Assembly: GCF_000264905.1 (NCBI RefSeq)
Contig: NW_006763151.1
Location: 617,643 to 681,642 of the forward strand
Direction of reading: 5' to 3'
Source: Stereum hirsutum FP-91666 SS1
Taxonomy: Eukaryota > Basidiomycota > Agaricomycetes > Russulales > Stereaceae
Length of the DNA stretch: 64,000 nt
Below the pieces are notes generated by a model. It was not told where the DNA came from and did no database searches. It saw only the letters and a list, made by a program, of their open reading frames with translations. Positions 47,701-59,154 of this stretch are shown here, one piece after another. Within the stretch, counting starts at the first letter, position 1. The number at the start of each line of letters is the position of its first letter. The position numbers and the translations under genes are program-made.

Positions 47701-48720
47701 CCATTTCACCGCATAAAAAGAGCACGCACTGACTTCATCCCTCACTCTCCCCCCTCCTCCCTTCCCCCACAAATCAACCACAAAAACAGCGGTAAATCCC
47801 AACCGACCCTCGCCCTCGCGGTCCCTAACCTCATCCGTTCTCTCGGACCCGGCGTCTTCAGCGAACCGCACACGGAGAGGTTCTGTTTTCCGATTGGGAG
47901 GCCGTGGAGGCGGGGTGAGGCGTTGGAGGTTGAGGTTCCGAGGGCTCAGGCACGCCACGGCCACGACGGACATCCTCAGGCTCAGGTTCATCCTCAGGCT
48001 CACAATCCATACGCGAACGCACACGCGCATCCGGACGGTGGATTCAACAATGGACATGGACACGGCCACACACACGGACACGGACGTGAACGCGCTCACG
48101 GCCCCCCTCCGTTCGATCCCTACCCACTCACAGACCCACCAGGTCCCTATCCTCAATTCTCTCCCTCTCCACCTCCCCAATCACAATCACAATGGCAACC
48201 TGACCCGCTTGAACCGCGACCTGTGCGACCTCGTTCGCCTTTACACAGTCCCAATAGCCCCGGAAGCGATGGTGGGCGTAGGCCGGAGACTGAGACGTAC
48301 GGCCTCGAGATCATAGGGGACGCATTCAGAGAGATAACGCGGGGTTTCGCTCAGTCGCTGGCTACCGTTGATGATCTCGATCGACATGATTCACGTATCG
48401 CACACGGGGGAGCAATGAGTGAGCCGGATGATAATCGGAGGATGCAAGCTGCCGTCGCTGCTGCCGTTGCGGCTGGCCGTGGTGGTGGAATTGGCCCTGG
48501 AGGTGGTGGCGCTGGACCTGGAGGCGGAGTTGGAGGAGGAGGAGGACCTGGAGGAGGAGGTGTAGGTGGTGCTGGTGGTTGGGGAAGAGGTGCAGGAAGG
48601 AGGTTTGGAGGAGGACGGGGAGGTGTGCCTGCGAGGTTGGGGAGGGAGTTTATGGAGGAGGTGGAGAGGAAGCCGGGAATCGTGGCGGTGTTGCATGTTT
48701 GTTGGGCGAGGAGGCTTTGA
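44746..48720 (+). CDS. LaeA-like S-adenosylmethionine-dependent methyltransferase
   Basis: Six exons: 44746-45693, 45897-46078, 46245-46300, 46923-47044, 47280-47596 and 47790-48720. They give 2556 nt (851 aa) with all phases consistent. Residues 1-316 are low in complexity, with a His run and an acidic DDDEESASASDNDDDD-type patch. The Rossmann methyltransferase domain then begins (RLDAHLKIHTLVFGTLYHGP). Motif I is VVDLGTGTGKWVMAMAEKFP (about 366), followed by FRGIDL, NVRFEIADVTEPYRF, VDMVHARV and RVLRPGGLFLSYEWG. These match the LaeA-like family, nuclear regulators that work with velvet proteins in ascomycetes. The C-terminal third is His/Pro-rich and then Gly-rich. Introns of 203, 166, 622, 235 and 193 nt are long for this genome. 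LaeA orthology itself is unproven. Confidence 0.85.
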
Positions 48721-50020
48721 ACTGAGGGTTGGCTTGGAAGTTGGTTGGTTAGCGTTGGACTCGGAGGGGTGTCGACGACGGCGAAGTTTGGTAAGAAGTC
48801 GGTGGGTTGCAGAGCGAAACTGAAGATGGTGTTTGCGCTGGAGATGGTGGAAAGTTGGAGTCGAGGGGGAAGTAGGTCCGAGAATACTTTGGGTGTTTCA
48901 GATTTGGATCAAAGGGAATTGCTTGCCCTTTTCCCCCTTTACTCTTGACGGCTTTACACCCATTCTTTCGTTCGCTTGCTCGCTCGTTGTTTTGGATCTT
49001 TGCTGTGATATACTTTCGCTTAGTTTCGTTCTGTCATTACTGCTGTACATACTTACGCGGGTGGTGGTCGGATGACGGTTGGATGGTGGACGGTTCTTCG
49101 TTGAGGTAACGTGTGGCTTGGTGTAGCTGGAGGGTGCGGGGCGCTCTGCCTGTATATAATGTACGACCAAATTATTCGCACAGGCTCGACAGTCAGTCTG
49201 TCCCTTGGATCGGATGTCGAGTTTGTGCGTGCTTTATACGTTGTCCATAGACGTTCGTCGATATCCTCGCACAGATGGGTGATTTATATGTTGTCCAGGT
49301 CGGGATCTTGGTTCGTTGGTGTCGGAGTAGGGCACGCTCTGATGAGAAGTTGGTGGCAGCGGCGTTGGATTCAAGATGGTGTTTTGTGATCGTAGAAAGT
49401 TAGAAGCGAGCGGAAAGACCGTCCGAGAATACAAACATGTGGGCCATAGACGCAGCTCTTGTTCTGTGGCGAGGCTTCTCCTGGCTTCTCAACTCGCGCG
49501 CCGGCGTTTGCCGTTGAGTTTAGCGCACGATTAGCGTTTTCGAATTCCGCCTTTGCCCAAGTTCCAACCTTGAACGTTAAACCTTTGCCCGACTGTATGG
49601 ATCGTTTCTAGTAAACTAGTAACATCGCTCCCCCTCATCAATACCATACGCGTTCTCAAGCTTAATTCATATCTTTCATGCGTTTGACTACATCATTTGC
49701 ACCATTAAAAGATTAATATAGCATCGGCGATTGAAGCCAGGAGCGCTGGATTCAACAACGCTCCCGCGATGCAAGTATTCTTAGATGACACGCGGCCTTG
49801 AGCATGCTATGCAGGAATGCTGTATCTCGAGTCCAGCGTCTCTTTGGCGTCTCTTTTCCACTGAACTTTTGTCGCACCTCAACATCCACAACTTTGAGTA
49901 GCTCCTCACTGTCGTTGACACTTTGACGACACTCGGTACGTTCCTCTCGTATCCCTTCTCGTAGTTGTTACATTTCTTGCTGAGTACATATTGACAGACC
50001 CCGAAACCTCTGGTTATTCG
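48721..50020. other. Intergenic region
   Basis: It holds 3' sequence of the methyltransferase gene (48721-49440) and upstream sequence of the TPR gene. No gene is recognised. A possible upstream exon of the TPR gene near 49880-49935 cannot be confirmed. Confidence 0.4.
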
Positions 50021-52369
50021 ATGGAGGGTACGGCTAGCGAATTCGAGCTCTGGCAGGAAGAAGTGACAGTTGCCGCGATACCAGTGACGGTACGCCTGCT
50101 AATGAGCAAGCTCTTCATTCAATAAAAAAAACATAACAACTATTCATCCTAGCAAACGCTAAATAAGGTGAATACAGCAATCAAAGAGCGTCGTGACAGG
50201 ATACATCACCTCCAGTGTGCCCTTGCATACACTTCTCATGGTCATCCGGTGAACACTGGGCGCCTGAACTCCATCGTACTTGCCCTCACTGAACTCTTCG
50301 TCTTCGAACGTTTCGACAATTCCCTCGATATCGATCAGGTCCTCACTGCTCAGCGGGACGCTATTGCGACCCTTCCTGATGATCATCCGGGAAAGCCTAT
50401 GTGTCTCGGCAACTTCGGCAACTTAGTGTTGCGTCTGTTCGAGCATACGAAGAACACCTCACATATTGAGGAAGCTATCATTGCTCACGAAGGGGCCCTT
50501 GCCCTCGCTCTTAATGCACACCGGAAATATGGCTCTCTCAGGCATTCCAATGATCTCCAACTCTCCTACCTCGCACAGGCCGAATATTTCGGTAACATCC
50601 TCGTCATCGATCAGGTCCTCCTTACCCAGCGGATTGCCATTCTCCTCCTTCCTAAAGATCATCCGTACAAATTTCAATATCTCAGCTATTTCGGGCGGTC
50701 ATTACTGCGTCATTTTGGGCGTACGATGAATCCCTCCTATGTTGAGGAAGCTATCGCCGTTCACAAGCAGGCCCTTGCACTCGTTTTTGACAGGCATTCT
50801 GCCGAGTCCAGGATCCTCCACGACCTCGGATGCTCCTTCCTCGCCCGATTCGAACATTTCAGCGACATCCTCGACATCAATCAGGCTCTCTCTGCACAGC
50901 AGAGGGCCATCGAGCTCACCTCTGATATTCATCCAGACAAGCCTATGTATCTCGGCCACTTCGGGCGGTCATTCCTGCGTCGATTCGAACATACGAGGGC
51001 TGCCTCCGATGTTGAGGATGCTATCGACGTTCACAAGCAGGCTCTTGCACTCACTCCTGATACGCATCCGGATAAGCCTATGTTTCTCAACGACCTCGGA
51101 CTTTTCTTCCTCTTGCGGTTTGAACATTTGTTCGACATCCACGACGTCGATCAGGCCCTCACTGCTCAGCGGAATGCCATTGCACTCCTTCCTGATGATC
51201 ATCCGGACAAGCCTATGTATCTCTGCAACTCCGGAAGGTCCGAGTCATTGTTGCGTCGGTTCGAGCATACGAGGAATCCTTCCGATATTAAGGAAGCTAT
51301 CGTCGCTCACCAGCAGGCCCTAGTACTTCTTCCTGCTGCGCATCCAGATAGGCCCAGGCACCTGAATGACCTCGGAGTTTCCTTGCTCTTGCGGTTCGAA
51401 CATTTCTTCGATCTCCTCGACATCGATCAGGCCCTCACTGCCCAGCGGAATGCCATTGCGCTCCTTCCTGATGACCATCCAGACAAGCTTATATATCTCA
51501 GCGACCTCGGACGGTCGTTGCTGCGTCGGTTCGAGCATACAAGGGATGAGTCCGATGTTGAGGAAGCTATTGTCTTTCACAAGCAGGTTCTTGCATTCAC
51601 TCCTGTCATGCATCCTGACAAACCCAGGCGTCTGAATGACCTAGGACTATCATTTCTCGCCCGGTTCAAATGTTTCGGGGACGTCTTCGACATCGATCAA
51701 GCCCTCTCTGCTCAGCGGCGCGCCATCGAGCTCACTTATGATAATCGTCCAGACAAACCTATGTATCTTGGCAGCGTCACCAACCAGCTATTTTTGCGTC
51801 GGCCAGAGCATACGAGGAATACCTCTGTTGATGAGGAAATTGTCGTTGCTCACCACCAGGCCCTTACAATTGCTCCTGATATACATCCGGACAAGCCAAG
51901 GCTTCTGATTGACCTCGGACTTTCCTTGCTCTCCCGGTTCGAACGTTTCGGCAATATCCTCGACCTCGATCAGACCATCTCTACTCAGCAGGAGGCCATT
52001 GAGCTTACTCAGGACAGTAATCTGGACAAGCCCATGTATCTCTCCAGCATCGGACGGTCATTTCTGCGTCGGTTCGAGCATACAAGCAATTCCTCAGACG
52101 TCGACCACGCTATTTCTGCTCACCGACAAGCTATTTCGCTTACCCCTGATGCGCATCCTGACAAGCCGGGTCTGCTCAACCAACTGGAAATTATACTCCG
52201 CTCACAAACCGACCACTGTTCTGAACTGGAAATTATACTCCGGTCACAGACCGACCCTTCTGACCCATACGACGATGTCGAGGGTTATGATACTGGGTTA
52301 CTATCGGAAGGCGAGTCCTCAGACGAGTCTCTCGATGAATATTTCGGTGTCCAATCGTTCACCGATTAA
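50021..52369 (+). CDS. Tetratricopeptide-repeat protein
   Basis: Exons 50021-50089 and 50153-52369 encode 761 aa. The chosen ATG (MEGTASEFELWQEE) opens a short exon joined in phase 0 to QTLNKVNTAIKERR. The rest is an array of TPR-like units alternating between two forms: LDIDQALTAQRNAIALLPDD and DVEEAIVAHKQALALTPDTH. A pair spans 90-92 residues, and about seven pairs are present. TPR arrays mediate protein binding. Many agaricomycete relatives carry an extra effector domain (for example CHAT), but none is seen here. The end has a 42-nt tandem duplication (LEIILRSQTD twice) and an acidic tail. The frame continues open past the TAA into the membrane-protein frame downstream, so the two may be one gene. 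Confidence 0.85.
50335..52160 (+). repeat. Coding tandem repeat of 270-276 bp
   Basis: The marker TCAGGCCCTCACTGCTCAGC and variants recur at 50335, 50611, 50881, 51151, 51427, 51697 and 51970. Spacings are 276, 270, 270, 276, 270 and 273 bp. Each unit encodes two TPR motifs. Similarity is visible at nucleotide level, for example between 51151 and 51427. Confidence 0.85.
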
Positions 52370-52477
52370 AATACAGGGACCGTTACGGATGATCCCGCCT
52401 GCACGGAGACGAGAGGCCTTTCAAGTTTGTGGGAGGAAGGGAGGACGGAAGGTTTACTCAATGACCACCTACATTTG

Positions 52478-53395
52478 ATGCCATTGGCCTTCGGCGTAGC
52501 CCTGTTACGTTTTTATTTTCCCTCACTTATCCGCAACACCGCGCTGGCCCCAGAGGATGCCGAAAACATGACCGTCAACCCTTCCTTTCGAGAAGTCCTC
52601 ACGCATACAATTCAATCACTCACATACTACAAGGACCTCGAAAACGCGACTTCCACGGACAATGGGTGGTCCAACCTTCAGTCCCGCATCAAACAAGAAT
52701 GGTGGAATGCTTTACTCGCTGTAAGTACCATTGTCTTCCCATGCCAGTAAAGATTATGTTCTGACGAACTGCTGTAGATGCTTGCCATTGCAGCGTCAGT
52801 CTCAATCGTCATCATGTTTTCACACTGAGCGTAGCGGCTGATTGTCGTTTCTTAGAGTGGTCGCTACTGTTTTCTTTTCCGCGTCATCAGGAACGGCTTT
52901 CAATCTAGGTACTGTACCGAAAATGGCTACTGCCGTCTCAGGGATTACCTCAGGCTTTGGAATACTCTTCGCTGGCTTCTACATATTCAAATATGCGAAC
53001 CTCAACAATGCCCAATGGGAGGTAAGCCCCAATGCTCTCCTCAACCTTATTAGTGACGGAGATGATTCAATCAATCGTAGGAACACGTCAAGGATATCTA
53101 CGATACTCACATCTCGTTCGCCATTTCGTCACGGATACCTAGCTTTTTGCTCAGTGTCGCAACTACGGCGATGGCCATATTCCTGTTGGCCATGGGGTGG
53201 CAATTGTCGAAAGAGATTGTGATAGTGATTGGTTCGGTGGTGGTGCTTGCCACGGGGTTCATGCGTATTGTTCGTGTCTTCGACATAGTGGGTGCTTACA
53301 TCGTGATGCTGGTACGAGGACTGGGCATTGTGTTGGGTCGGTGCAGGCGTTGGATTGTCATGATGGGACGTCATCTTCAACGGCTTATTTCTTGA
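52478..53395 (+). CDS. Multi-pass membrane protein, possibly the C-terminal part of the TPR gene
   Basis: Exons 52478-52720, 52778-52794, 52856-53021 and 53081-53395 encode 246 aa from the first usable ATG. Hydrophobic segments include MLAIAAVVATVFFSAS, ITSGFGILFAGFYIF, LLSVATTAMAIFLLAMG and IVIVIGSVVVLATGFM, so about four helices. The soluble N-terminal part carries ALAPEDAENMTVNPSFREVL. No family is recognised. The first exon is in the same frame as the upstream TPR frame and stays open back to that frame's TAA at 52367. A GT...AG segment of 30 nt spanning that stop (about 52347-52376) would fuse the two proteins, though it is very short for an intron. Confidence 0.7.
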
Positions 53396-53733
53396 TGGGT
53401 TTGCATTTGGATAGAGTTCAGTATCTCATAAACGGGGTCTCGTCTACATACAATCACAACAATACCCAATGTTCTTATTATCGACTGGTACAACTGAATG
53501 TTCGGATAACATGACGTATAAGTACAATTATGAACACGAGCACGAGCACGACCAAGATCTTGGGAGAGCCGAGACTAAGGACAGCGCACTAGATCAGCAA
53601 AGCAGATCATGTCTGAGCGACGCATCGCGAAAAACAGAGAAAGAAAAAAGACCGTCGACTTTTCGCCAGAGCACGGAGCAAGACATATTACAATCGGACT
53701 ACACGCCCGTTTTCACTTCTCACTTCTACCGCA
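53396..53733. other. Intergenic region between converging genes
   Basis: It contains a short ACACGAGCACGAGCACGACC repeat (about 53533-53552). No gene is called; it probably holds the two 3' untranslated regions. Confidence 0.4.
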
Positions 53734-56464
53734 CTACGACTCCTCCCCATCCACCTTCGCCTTCTTCGCACTCGTACTAACGATCGTCGGAACACCCTGT
53801 CCCCTCAACCCGCTATCATGTCCCCCATCCGGCTCGACCGCCCTCTTCCTCTTCTCACCCACCTCCGCTTTCTCCTCGCCTGTGCCTGCTCCCCCCGTAG
53901 CCGCCGCTTCACCGCCTTCCGACTTCGCGTCATCCTTCCCATTTTCTCTCGGTCCAGAATCCCGGTCCCTCCCCCCTCCCCGTCCACCTCGTCCTCGGCC
54001 ACCACGTCCCCTCCCACCCCGCCCTCCCCTATCCCCATCTCTGCCACCCCTTCCGCCCCGGCCACCACGTCCTCCACCACGCCCACCACGACCGTTGGAC
54101 TCCGATCGATCCCGGAAGTTGTGCGAGGAAGGGTTCGAGTTGGTCGCGAATGTATAGATCCGACGCGCAGCGGACCGGGCACGGTCGAGGGAGAACATCC
54201 GTTCTTCTTGTTCTATCGATCGGAGGAGTCGGAGGGAGTCAGCACATCAAACCTCAGTCTCCAAGTGAACGGGAAGAAAGAGAAGAAGAAAAAGGATACT
54301 CACCGCCCGCCATGCTCCAAGTGACCTCCTTTCCCCCGAGTTCTTTAATCGTCTCCTTCACGAATGCCACGTCCTCCTCTTTCAGCGGCACATCGAACCC
54401 TACCAAGCCCCAGCCGTGGGCTTGGGGCGGGTAGCGCGGTTCGCGGGGTTTGTGCTCTCCGTTGGTGGCCGGGGGAGTGGTGGTAGATGTCGCGTCTCCA
54501 TTGGCGGCTGGGGTTTCGGAGGTGGAAGCAGGTTCTGAGGAAGTGGCTGGGTCGACGGCGGGGATGTACTTGACGAAGGGCGCGCGGGCGAAGCGGCCTT
54601 TCAGCGGGGTCTGATGAACATGGACAGTAAAAAAAGGTCCGAAATCAGCACAGTCCTCCTCCGTAGCACAAACGTTCCAAACCCCAAAGCTCAAAGACAA
54701 CGAATAAAAAAGCGCACCTTAATCTCATCGAAACTGACCTCTCCCCCAACGCCCAACCCCTTCACCTCAAACCTCATCGTCGCGCCCTTCGTATCCGGCA
54801 CATCCCCATCCTTAATCCACCCCTGCCCCTCCCTCTCATAAACCTTAATCTTACTCCCCATAAACTCAAGTATCACCTCTTTCCCACCCTTGCCCTTCGC
54901 TCCCACCGAATCGACTTTCATCGCATGCGGGTCGTTGGGCTCGTTAGCTGCCGACGAGGGATGATGACGATCACCGCGATCACCGCCTCGAGCGCCGTAG
55001 GTATCCCGATCGACGAGCTTGAAAGCGTTGAACTTGTGTTCTGTGCCGTCGAGGCCTGTGCGCCCGGGTTGCGACATGCCGAGGGGTTTGCCTGCGATGC
55101 CTTTTTCGGCCATTTTGGAGGTGACGTATTGTTCCTTGGACATGATGAGGAGGGGCTCCGGGGCGGGGGAGGTTGAGGAAGGATCGGAGGAGGAGGGAGA
55201 GGAGGGAGAGGGAGAGAAGGTGGGGGGAGGGGTGGTGGAGAGGAAGGCGGTTACGGAGGAGAAGTCTGCGAATTCGACGAAGACGGAGTTCTGTGGGATG
55301 TAGTGCGGATACGACCGACGAGGGATCAGTGCGATATTGGCGGGAGAAGAAGAAAGGGCGTTGAAAAGAAAGACACACCTTGAACTTCTTGTGCTCGTCC
55401 CTGCGCATACGAACGGCATTGACTTTACCCCATTTCTCGAAGAACTTTTCGAGTTCACGTTGAAGTCCTTCAGATTCGTCCGGAAAACCTTTCTGTATAC
55501 GCCACACATCGCTCGTCAATATCTCATCCCATACTCCCAATATGAGAAAAGGACAGAAAAACGCACAGCATAAACGCTCCTCTCCCACTGTCCCTTCGGC
55601 TCCTGGACCTCCTTCTTCCTCCTCACATTCTTCCCCTCCTCATCCACCTCCAGCTCCTCGCTCGTCCGCAACAGCGCCGCCAGCGCAGGCAAGCCGAGAG
55701 CTTGTGTGTATTCGCGCATACGTTTGAAGGAGGCGACGGTTTCGAGGGGGACCCAGTGGTCGAGGTTTTTGGTGTGGAGGGTCCACATGAAGCTATGAGG
55801 ATGAGGTGAGGTGAGCGAATGAATATTATGCGGAGATACAAGAGAAAGAAGAAGATTGCTGCTGAGTATGGACTGCGAGGTGTTTGGTGTGAGAATAGGG
55901 GTACAACAGCCAAGCTTTGTATGTGGCTGGTAGAAGTGAAAGGGTGCCACCGCTTCGAGCTTCCGATGAGCTCATGAGAGCACATTACAGCACATTGGAC
56001 CTCACGCCTCTAAGTGGATCATATATCCAGCAGTATGTCCATAGACTCAAAGAGGAGTTTTCCACATGGCCAAAGCTTGGTTCGAATGACTATCATACGA
56101 GTCATACCCAGCCAAAACGCATATGCCAGACAGATGAAAATGATGAGCACGATACACGTACCGGTCATAGGGCAGGTTGGAGTCTGCGAAGTAGAACTCA
56201 ACTACACAAGCAACGCACCAAGTCAACTTCACGCTCTTTCTCCAACAAAAGTGTAACAAACGCACCTTGACGAATCGCAAGCAGCTTCTTCTCCTCGTCC
56301 ACGTCCGTGCTGTCCAGCTCCATCCCATCTGCTACCGGCGCAGTGGCCACCTCAGTCGCAACGTCCATCTTGACATCCGAGTCTGTAATAGTCGGGACCT
56401 CTACGGTCGCAGGAGTGGCTTCAGACATTTCTACATCCACCATCATCACGTCCATTAGTGCCAT
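53734..56464 (-). CDS. LHP1: La RNA-binding protein (La/Lhp1 homologue)
   Basis: Seven exons: 56464-56266, 56201-56162, 55792-55567, 55492-55379, 55290-54718, 54610-54304 and 54212-53734. They total 1938 nt (645 aa) with consistent phases. After an acidic N-terminus the La motif is intact across two introns: VEFYFADSNLPYDR, FMWTLHTKNLDHWVPL, ASFKRM. An RRM follows (RSVYAKGFPDE, KWGKVNAVRMRRDEHKKFK, NSVFVEFADF), then a second RRM-like region (HGWGLVGFDVPLKEEDVAFV). An RGG/RGR-rich tail of about 60 residues precedes a Lys-rich end. La proteins bind the 3' oligo-U of new RNA polymerase III transcripts in the nucleus and protect them. Intron 2 is 369 nt. The frame is open upstream of the chosen ATG, so the N-terminus could be longer. 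Confidence 0.92.
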
Positions 56465-56900
56465 ATTTTCGCCACAGGGAAATTCCAACTTGATAAAGTG
56501 TTTGGTAGCGTTCGGGGAGATGCTGATGGTGAAAGTGGAGAACAAGGATCTGAAAGGAGTGCCATTATATACGTACGGAGAGGCGAACAACGTTTTTTTC
56601 TGAATTGGGTTGAATGGACGGTGGACGGTCAAAACGCGCCAGCTGCTGGGTCAATCGAGGTGAAAAGAGGGCCACGTGGATGATCGAGTGGCAAATTATC
56701 AAATTCACGGTTTGGACGTGACAACAATGAAGTTGAAAGCGGACTTGGACCTTCCTTGGGGTCGACGACCATCCTCGTACTGACTTATCGCATTGACAGG
56801 ATAGAGAAATCAAGGTAAGTTAGTACTGCTGCTTTATTTTGACTAGGTGACCGACATTTTCACGGTTTAGGGCTCTGTTTTTAAATCCCTCAAATCCTCG
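56465..56900. other. Intergenic region between divergent genes
   Basis: This is the upstream region of the La gene (minus) and the second F-box gene (plus). Nothing else is recognised. Confidence 0.4.
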
Positions 56901-58751
56901 ATGCAGGCAATGTCTGGCCAAACCAACGATGTCTCAGCGCTGTCCCAGATGTCCTCTGCCGATCCAATAGATGCTGAGATTGATGCTCTCACCGCTCAGA
57001 TTCAAGCGCTGTCCAGTCGAGTCACATCCCTACGCGCTGTACGAAACGATCGCGCTCTCATCTCGAGGCTTCCGTACGAAACGATGACAGCGATATTTCG
57101 CGCCATCGACGATCGGCCCCGTATTATCCACAATGATGGAAGGGTCGTCGGTAGACCTTGGTTGGGATGGATATACGTGAGCCATGTCTGTCGAATGTGG
57201 AGAGATATCTCAGTGCGCCACTCCTTGTTGTGGTCGGACATCTCCTTTGTTCTTGGACCACAGTGGACCAAAGTAATGTTCGAGCGTTCACGAGCTGCTC
57301 CTATCAATATCGACTATTCCATCGTATTCGGTCATCCTATATTACTCGACAAAGCTACACTTAATGCTCACATGTATCACGTGCGACAACTTTCTCTGGT
57401 CGTGCCACTCCATCCCACTAGCGTATCCCATGTAGAAGACCTTTTATTGATGGTAGCCGGCGCCGCTCACGGTTTAGAAACACTCAGCCTGAAGATGAGA
57501 CCAATAGACATTCCTCCAGCAGACTTGACTGGTCCTTCGTCTATACCCAGCTGGTTGGCGGAGGACTTTCCTCGATTGCGCCACTTGGAACTTCACGGTT
57601 TCCTCATTCACTGGGGACCCGAGTCGGTGTTCCCCTTTCGATCCCTGCTTACCTTGAAGCTCGGACTACCTCTTCACCGCGTTATCGAGCTGGACTCCGC
57701 GTATCTACCCACGTTGCCCACGTTGCTTACGGTTCTTGACCAAATGTCGGAACTTCGAGTGCTTCATCTCGTCCACATCCTTCCCTGGATACCACTCCAG
57801 AATTTTCATCTATTACCTCCCCCTCAAACCGTATCCCTTCCCCACCTGACCGAGCTACAGATTTCCGGAAAAGCGCATGAGTGTGCCAATTTTCGGCGCT
57901 GCCTAGAGATTTCCACCAGTACGATGGTCCAATCATTTGATCTCACCTCTCAATATGCTACTGGAGAGGACCTTCTCATGATGTCTCCCTTCATTAACTC
58001 TTTTATGAGCTCAGTTAAATCTTGCATGAGACTCGCCCTCGCAGACTCAGGCCAAACAATCACGGTTATCATGCACATGCCCTTCATGCCAAATGTACCC
58101 CCTCATCTGGAATTACGATGTGTTTTCATGAGCGATAGACATTCCACGGAAGACAACATTTTCCCGTTGCTTCTCGGACGCTGTTCATTTGACCATCTTA
58201 CGACGCTCTATATTCGCAGCCATATGTGGACGATCCCTCATTGGACAAGGTTCTTTAGCATGTTCAAGGCCATCGAACATCTCACAATCGCCACCATTCC
58301 TTCGTCCGTCAACAATGCGCAGTGGCCCACCTTCAACAATTTCTTCGACGTGCTAGCCATTGGTACTGGCACCCGTGCTTCCGAGGCTGATTCTGCCCTG
58401 AAGGACCGACCGCGCGGTTCCCATCTCCTTTTACCATCACTTACAGTCGTGAGTTTCTTTAGCATCGACCTCACGCCCACGGAGTCGGACGATGCCCTGA
58501 GGCGAGGACTGCTTGCGTCCCTCGAGTGTCGACAGCGATCCGCGTCTCCGATTAAGAGCATCCAGTTCAGTCACTGCAAGGTCTCGCCTAGGCTACTACA
58601 AAGTCTTCGTGAGGTTGTACTCGAGGTTGTTCAAGAGGCTGAGATCGATCTTGATACGAGATACGGAGTGTACGTATGTTTATTTGACCGTCCCTTTGAG
58701 TCCTGTCGTATTCATTGGTGGTTCGTTTGCAGGGCTCGACGTCGCACATAG
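56901..58751 (+). CDS. F-box-like protein (copy 2)
   Basis: A 616-codon frame starts at ATG. The N-terminal helix (DAEIDALTAQIQALSSRV) is followed by the F-box-like block ISRLPYETMTAIFRAI ... VSHVCRMWRDISVRHSLLW, then a long leucine-spaced region. The last residues may instead come from a small exon, since GTACGT...TTTGCAG (about 58671-58733) would make an intron in phase. The role is presumed to be substrate recruitment to an SCF ubiquitin ligase. It is paralogous to 34157-35976, and like that copy it lies beside a member of the small-protein family (59155-61300). Confidence 0.85.
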   Translation: MQAMSGQTNDVSALSQMSSADPIDAEIDALTAQIQALSSRVTSLRAVRNDRALISRLPYETMTAIFRAIDDRPRIIHNDGRVVGRPWLGWIYVSHVCRMWRDISVRHSLLWSDISFVLGPQWTKVMFERSRAAPINIDYSIVFGHPILLDKATLNAHMYHVRQLSLVVPLHPTSVSHVEDLLLMVAGAAHGLETLSLKMRPIDIPPADLTGPSSIPSWLAEDFPRLRHLELHGFLIHWGPESVFPFRSLLTLKLGLPLHRVIELDSAYLPTLPTLLTVLDQMSELRVLHLVHILPWIPLQNFHLLPPPQTVSLPHLTELQISGKAHECANFRRCLEISTSTMVQSFDLTSQYATGEDLLMMSPFINSFMSSVKSCMRLALADSGQTITVIMHMPFMPNVPPHLELRCVFMSDRHSTEDNIFPLLLGRCSFDHLTTLYIRSHMWTIPHWTRFFSMFKAIEHLTIATIPSSVNNAQWPTFNNFFDVLAIGTGTRASEADSALKDRPRGSHLLLPSLTVVSFFSIDLTPTESDDALRRGLLASLECRQRSASPIKSIQFSHCKVSPRLLQSLREVVLEVVQEAEIDLDTRYGVYVCLFDRPFESCRIHWWFVCRARRRT

Positions 58752-59154
58752 GTCGTTCGAATATATGGGTTCGACTCCATCTGCATGCTCCATACTGCGT
58801 GTACAGTCTCTATTCTTCAGTAGACCCTTTCTTGTTTATACGTTTCAATCAATCTAATCGTGCGCGTGTCCTTCACGGAGATATAGATGGTAATTGACAT
58901 CGGAATGACTCTGTAGTTGGCATTGTACAACTTTGAGAGCGCACAATACGTGAAGGTGCTTCAACACGGTGCTCGAGGTCAATGCTACGTGCTGCAACTT
59001 AGCGCGTGTTTTTCGGCCCGAGAGATAATGTAAGAATCGTGGCTTTCATCGATTGAGAACCAGATCATCGACCTGGCCCAACGCCCACGGTGAGTGTCCT
59101 TGTTCTCAAGTCTGTGTTCGAACTTAACCACATTTCTCTGGTAGTGTCATTCCA
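58752..59154. other. Intergenic region
   Basis: Short spacer between the F-box gene and the broken small gene. No feature is recognised. Confidence 0.4.

Noticed and set aside
53805..54182. Gly/Arg-rich frame overlapping the La gene
   Set aside because: It is another frame of the RGG-coding tail exon. The La frame is supported by spliced family motifs.
58780..58792. GGGTTCGACTCC resembling a tRNA T-loop
   Set aside because: The flanking bases do not form a T stem, and no matching acceptor or anticodon arms were found.
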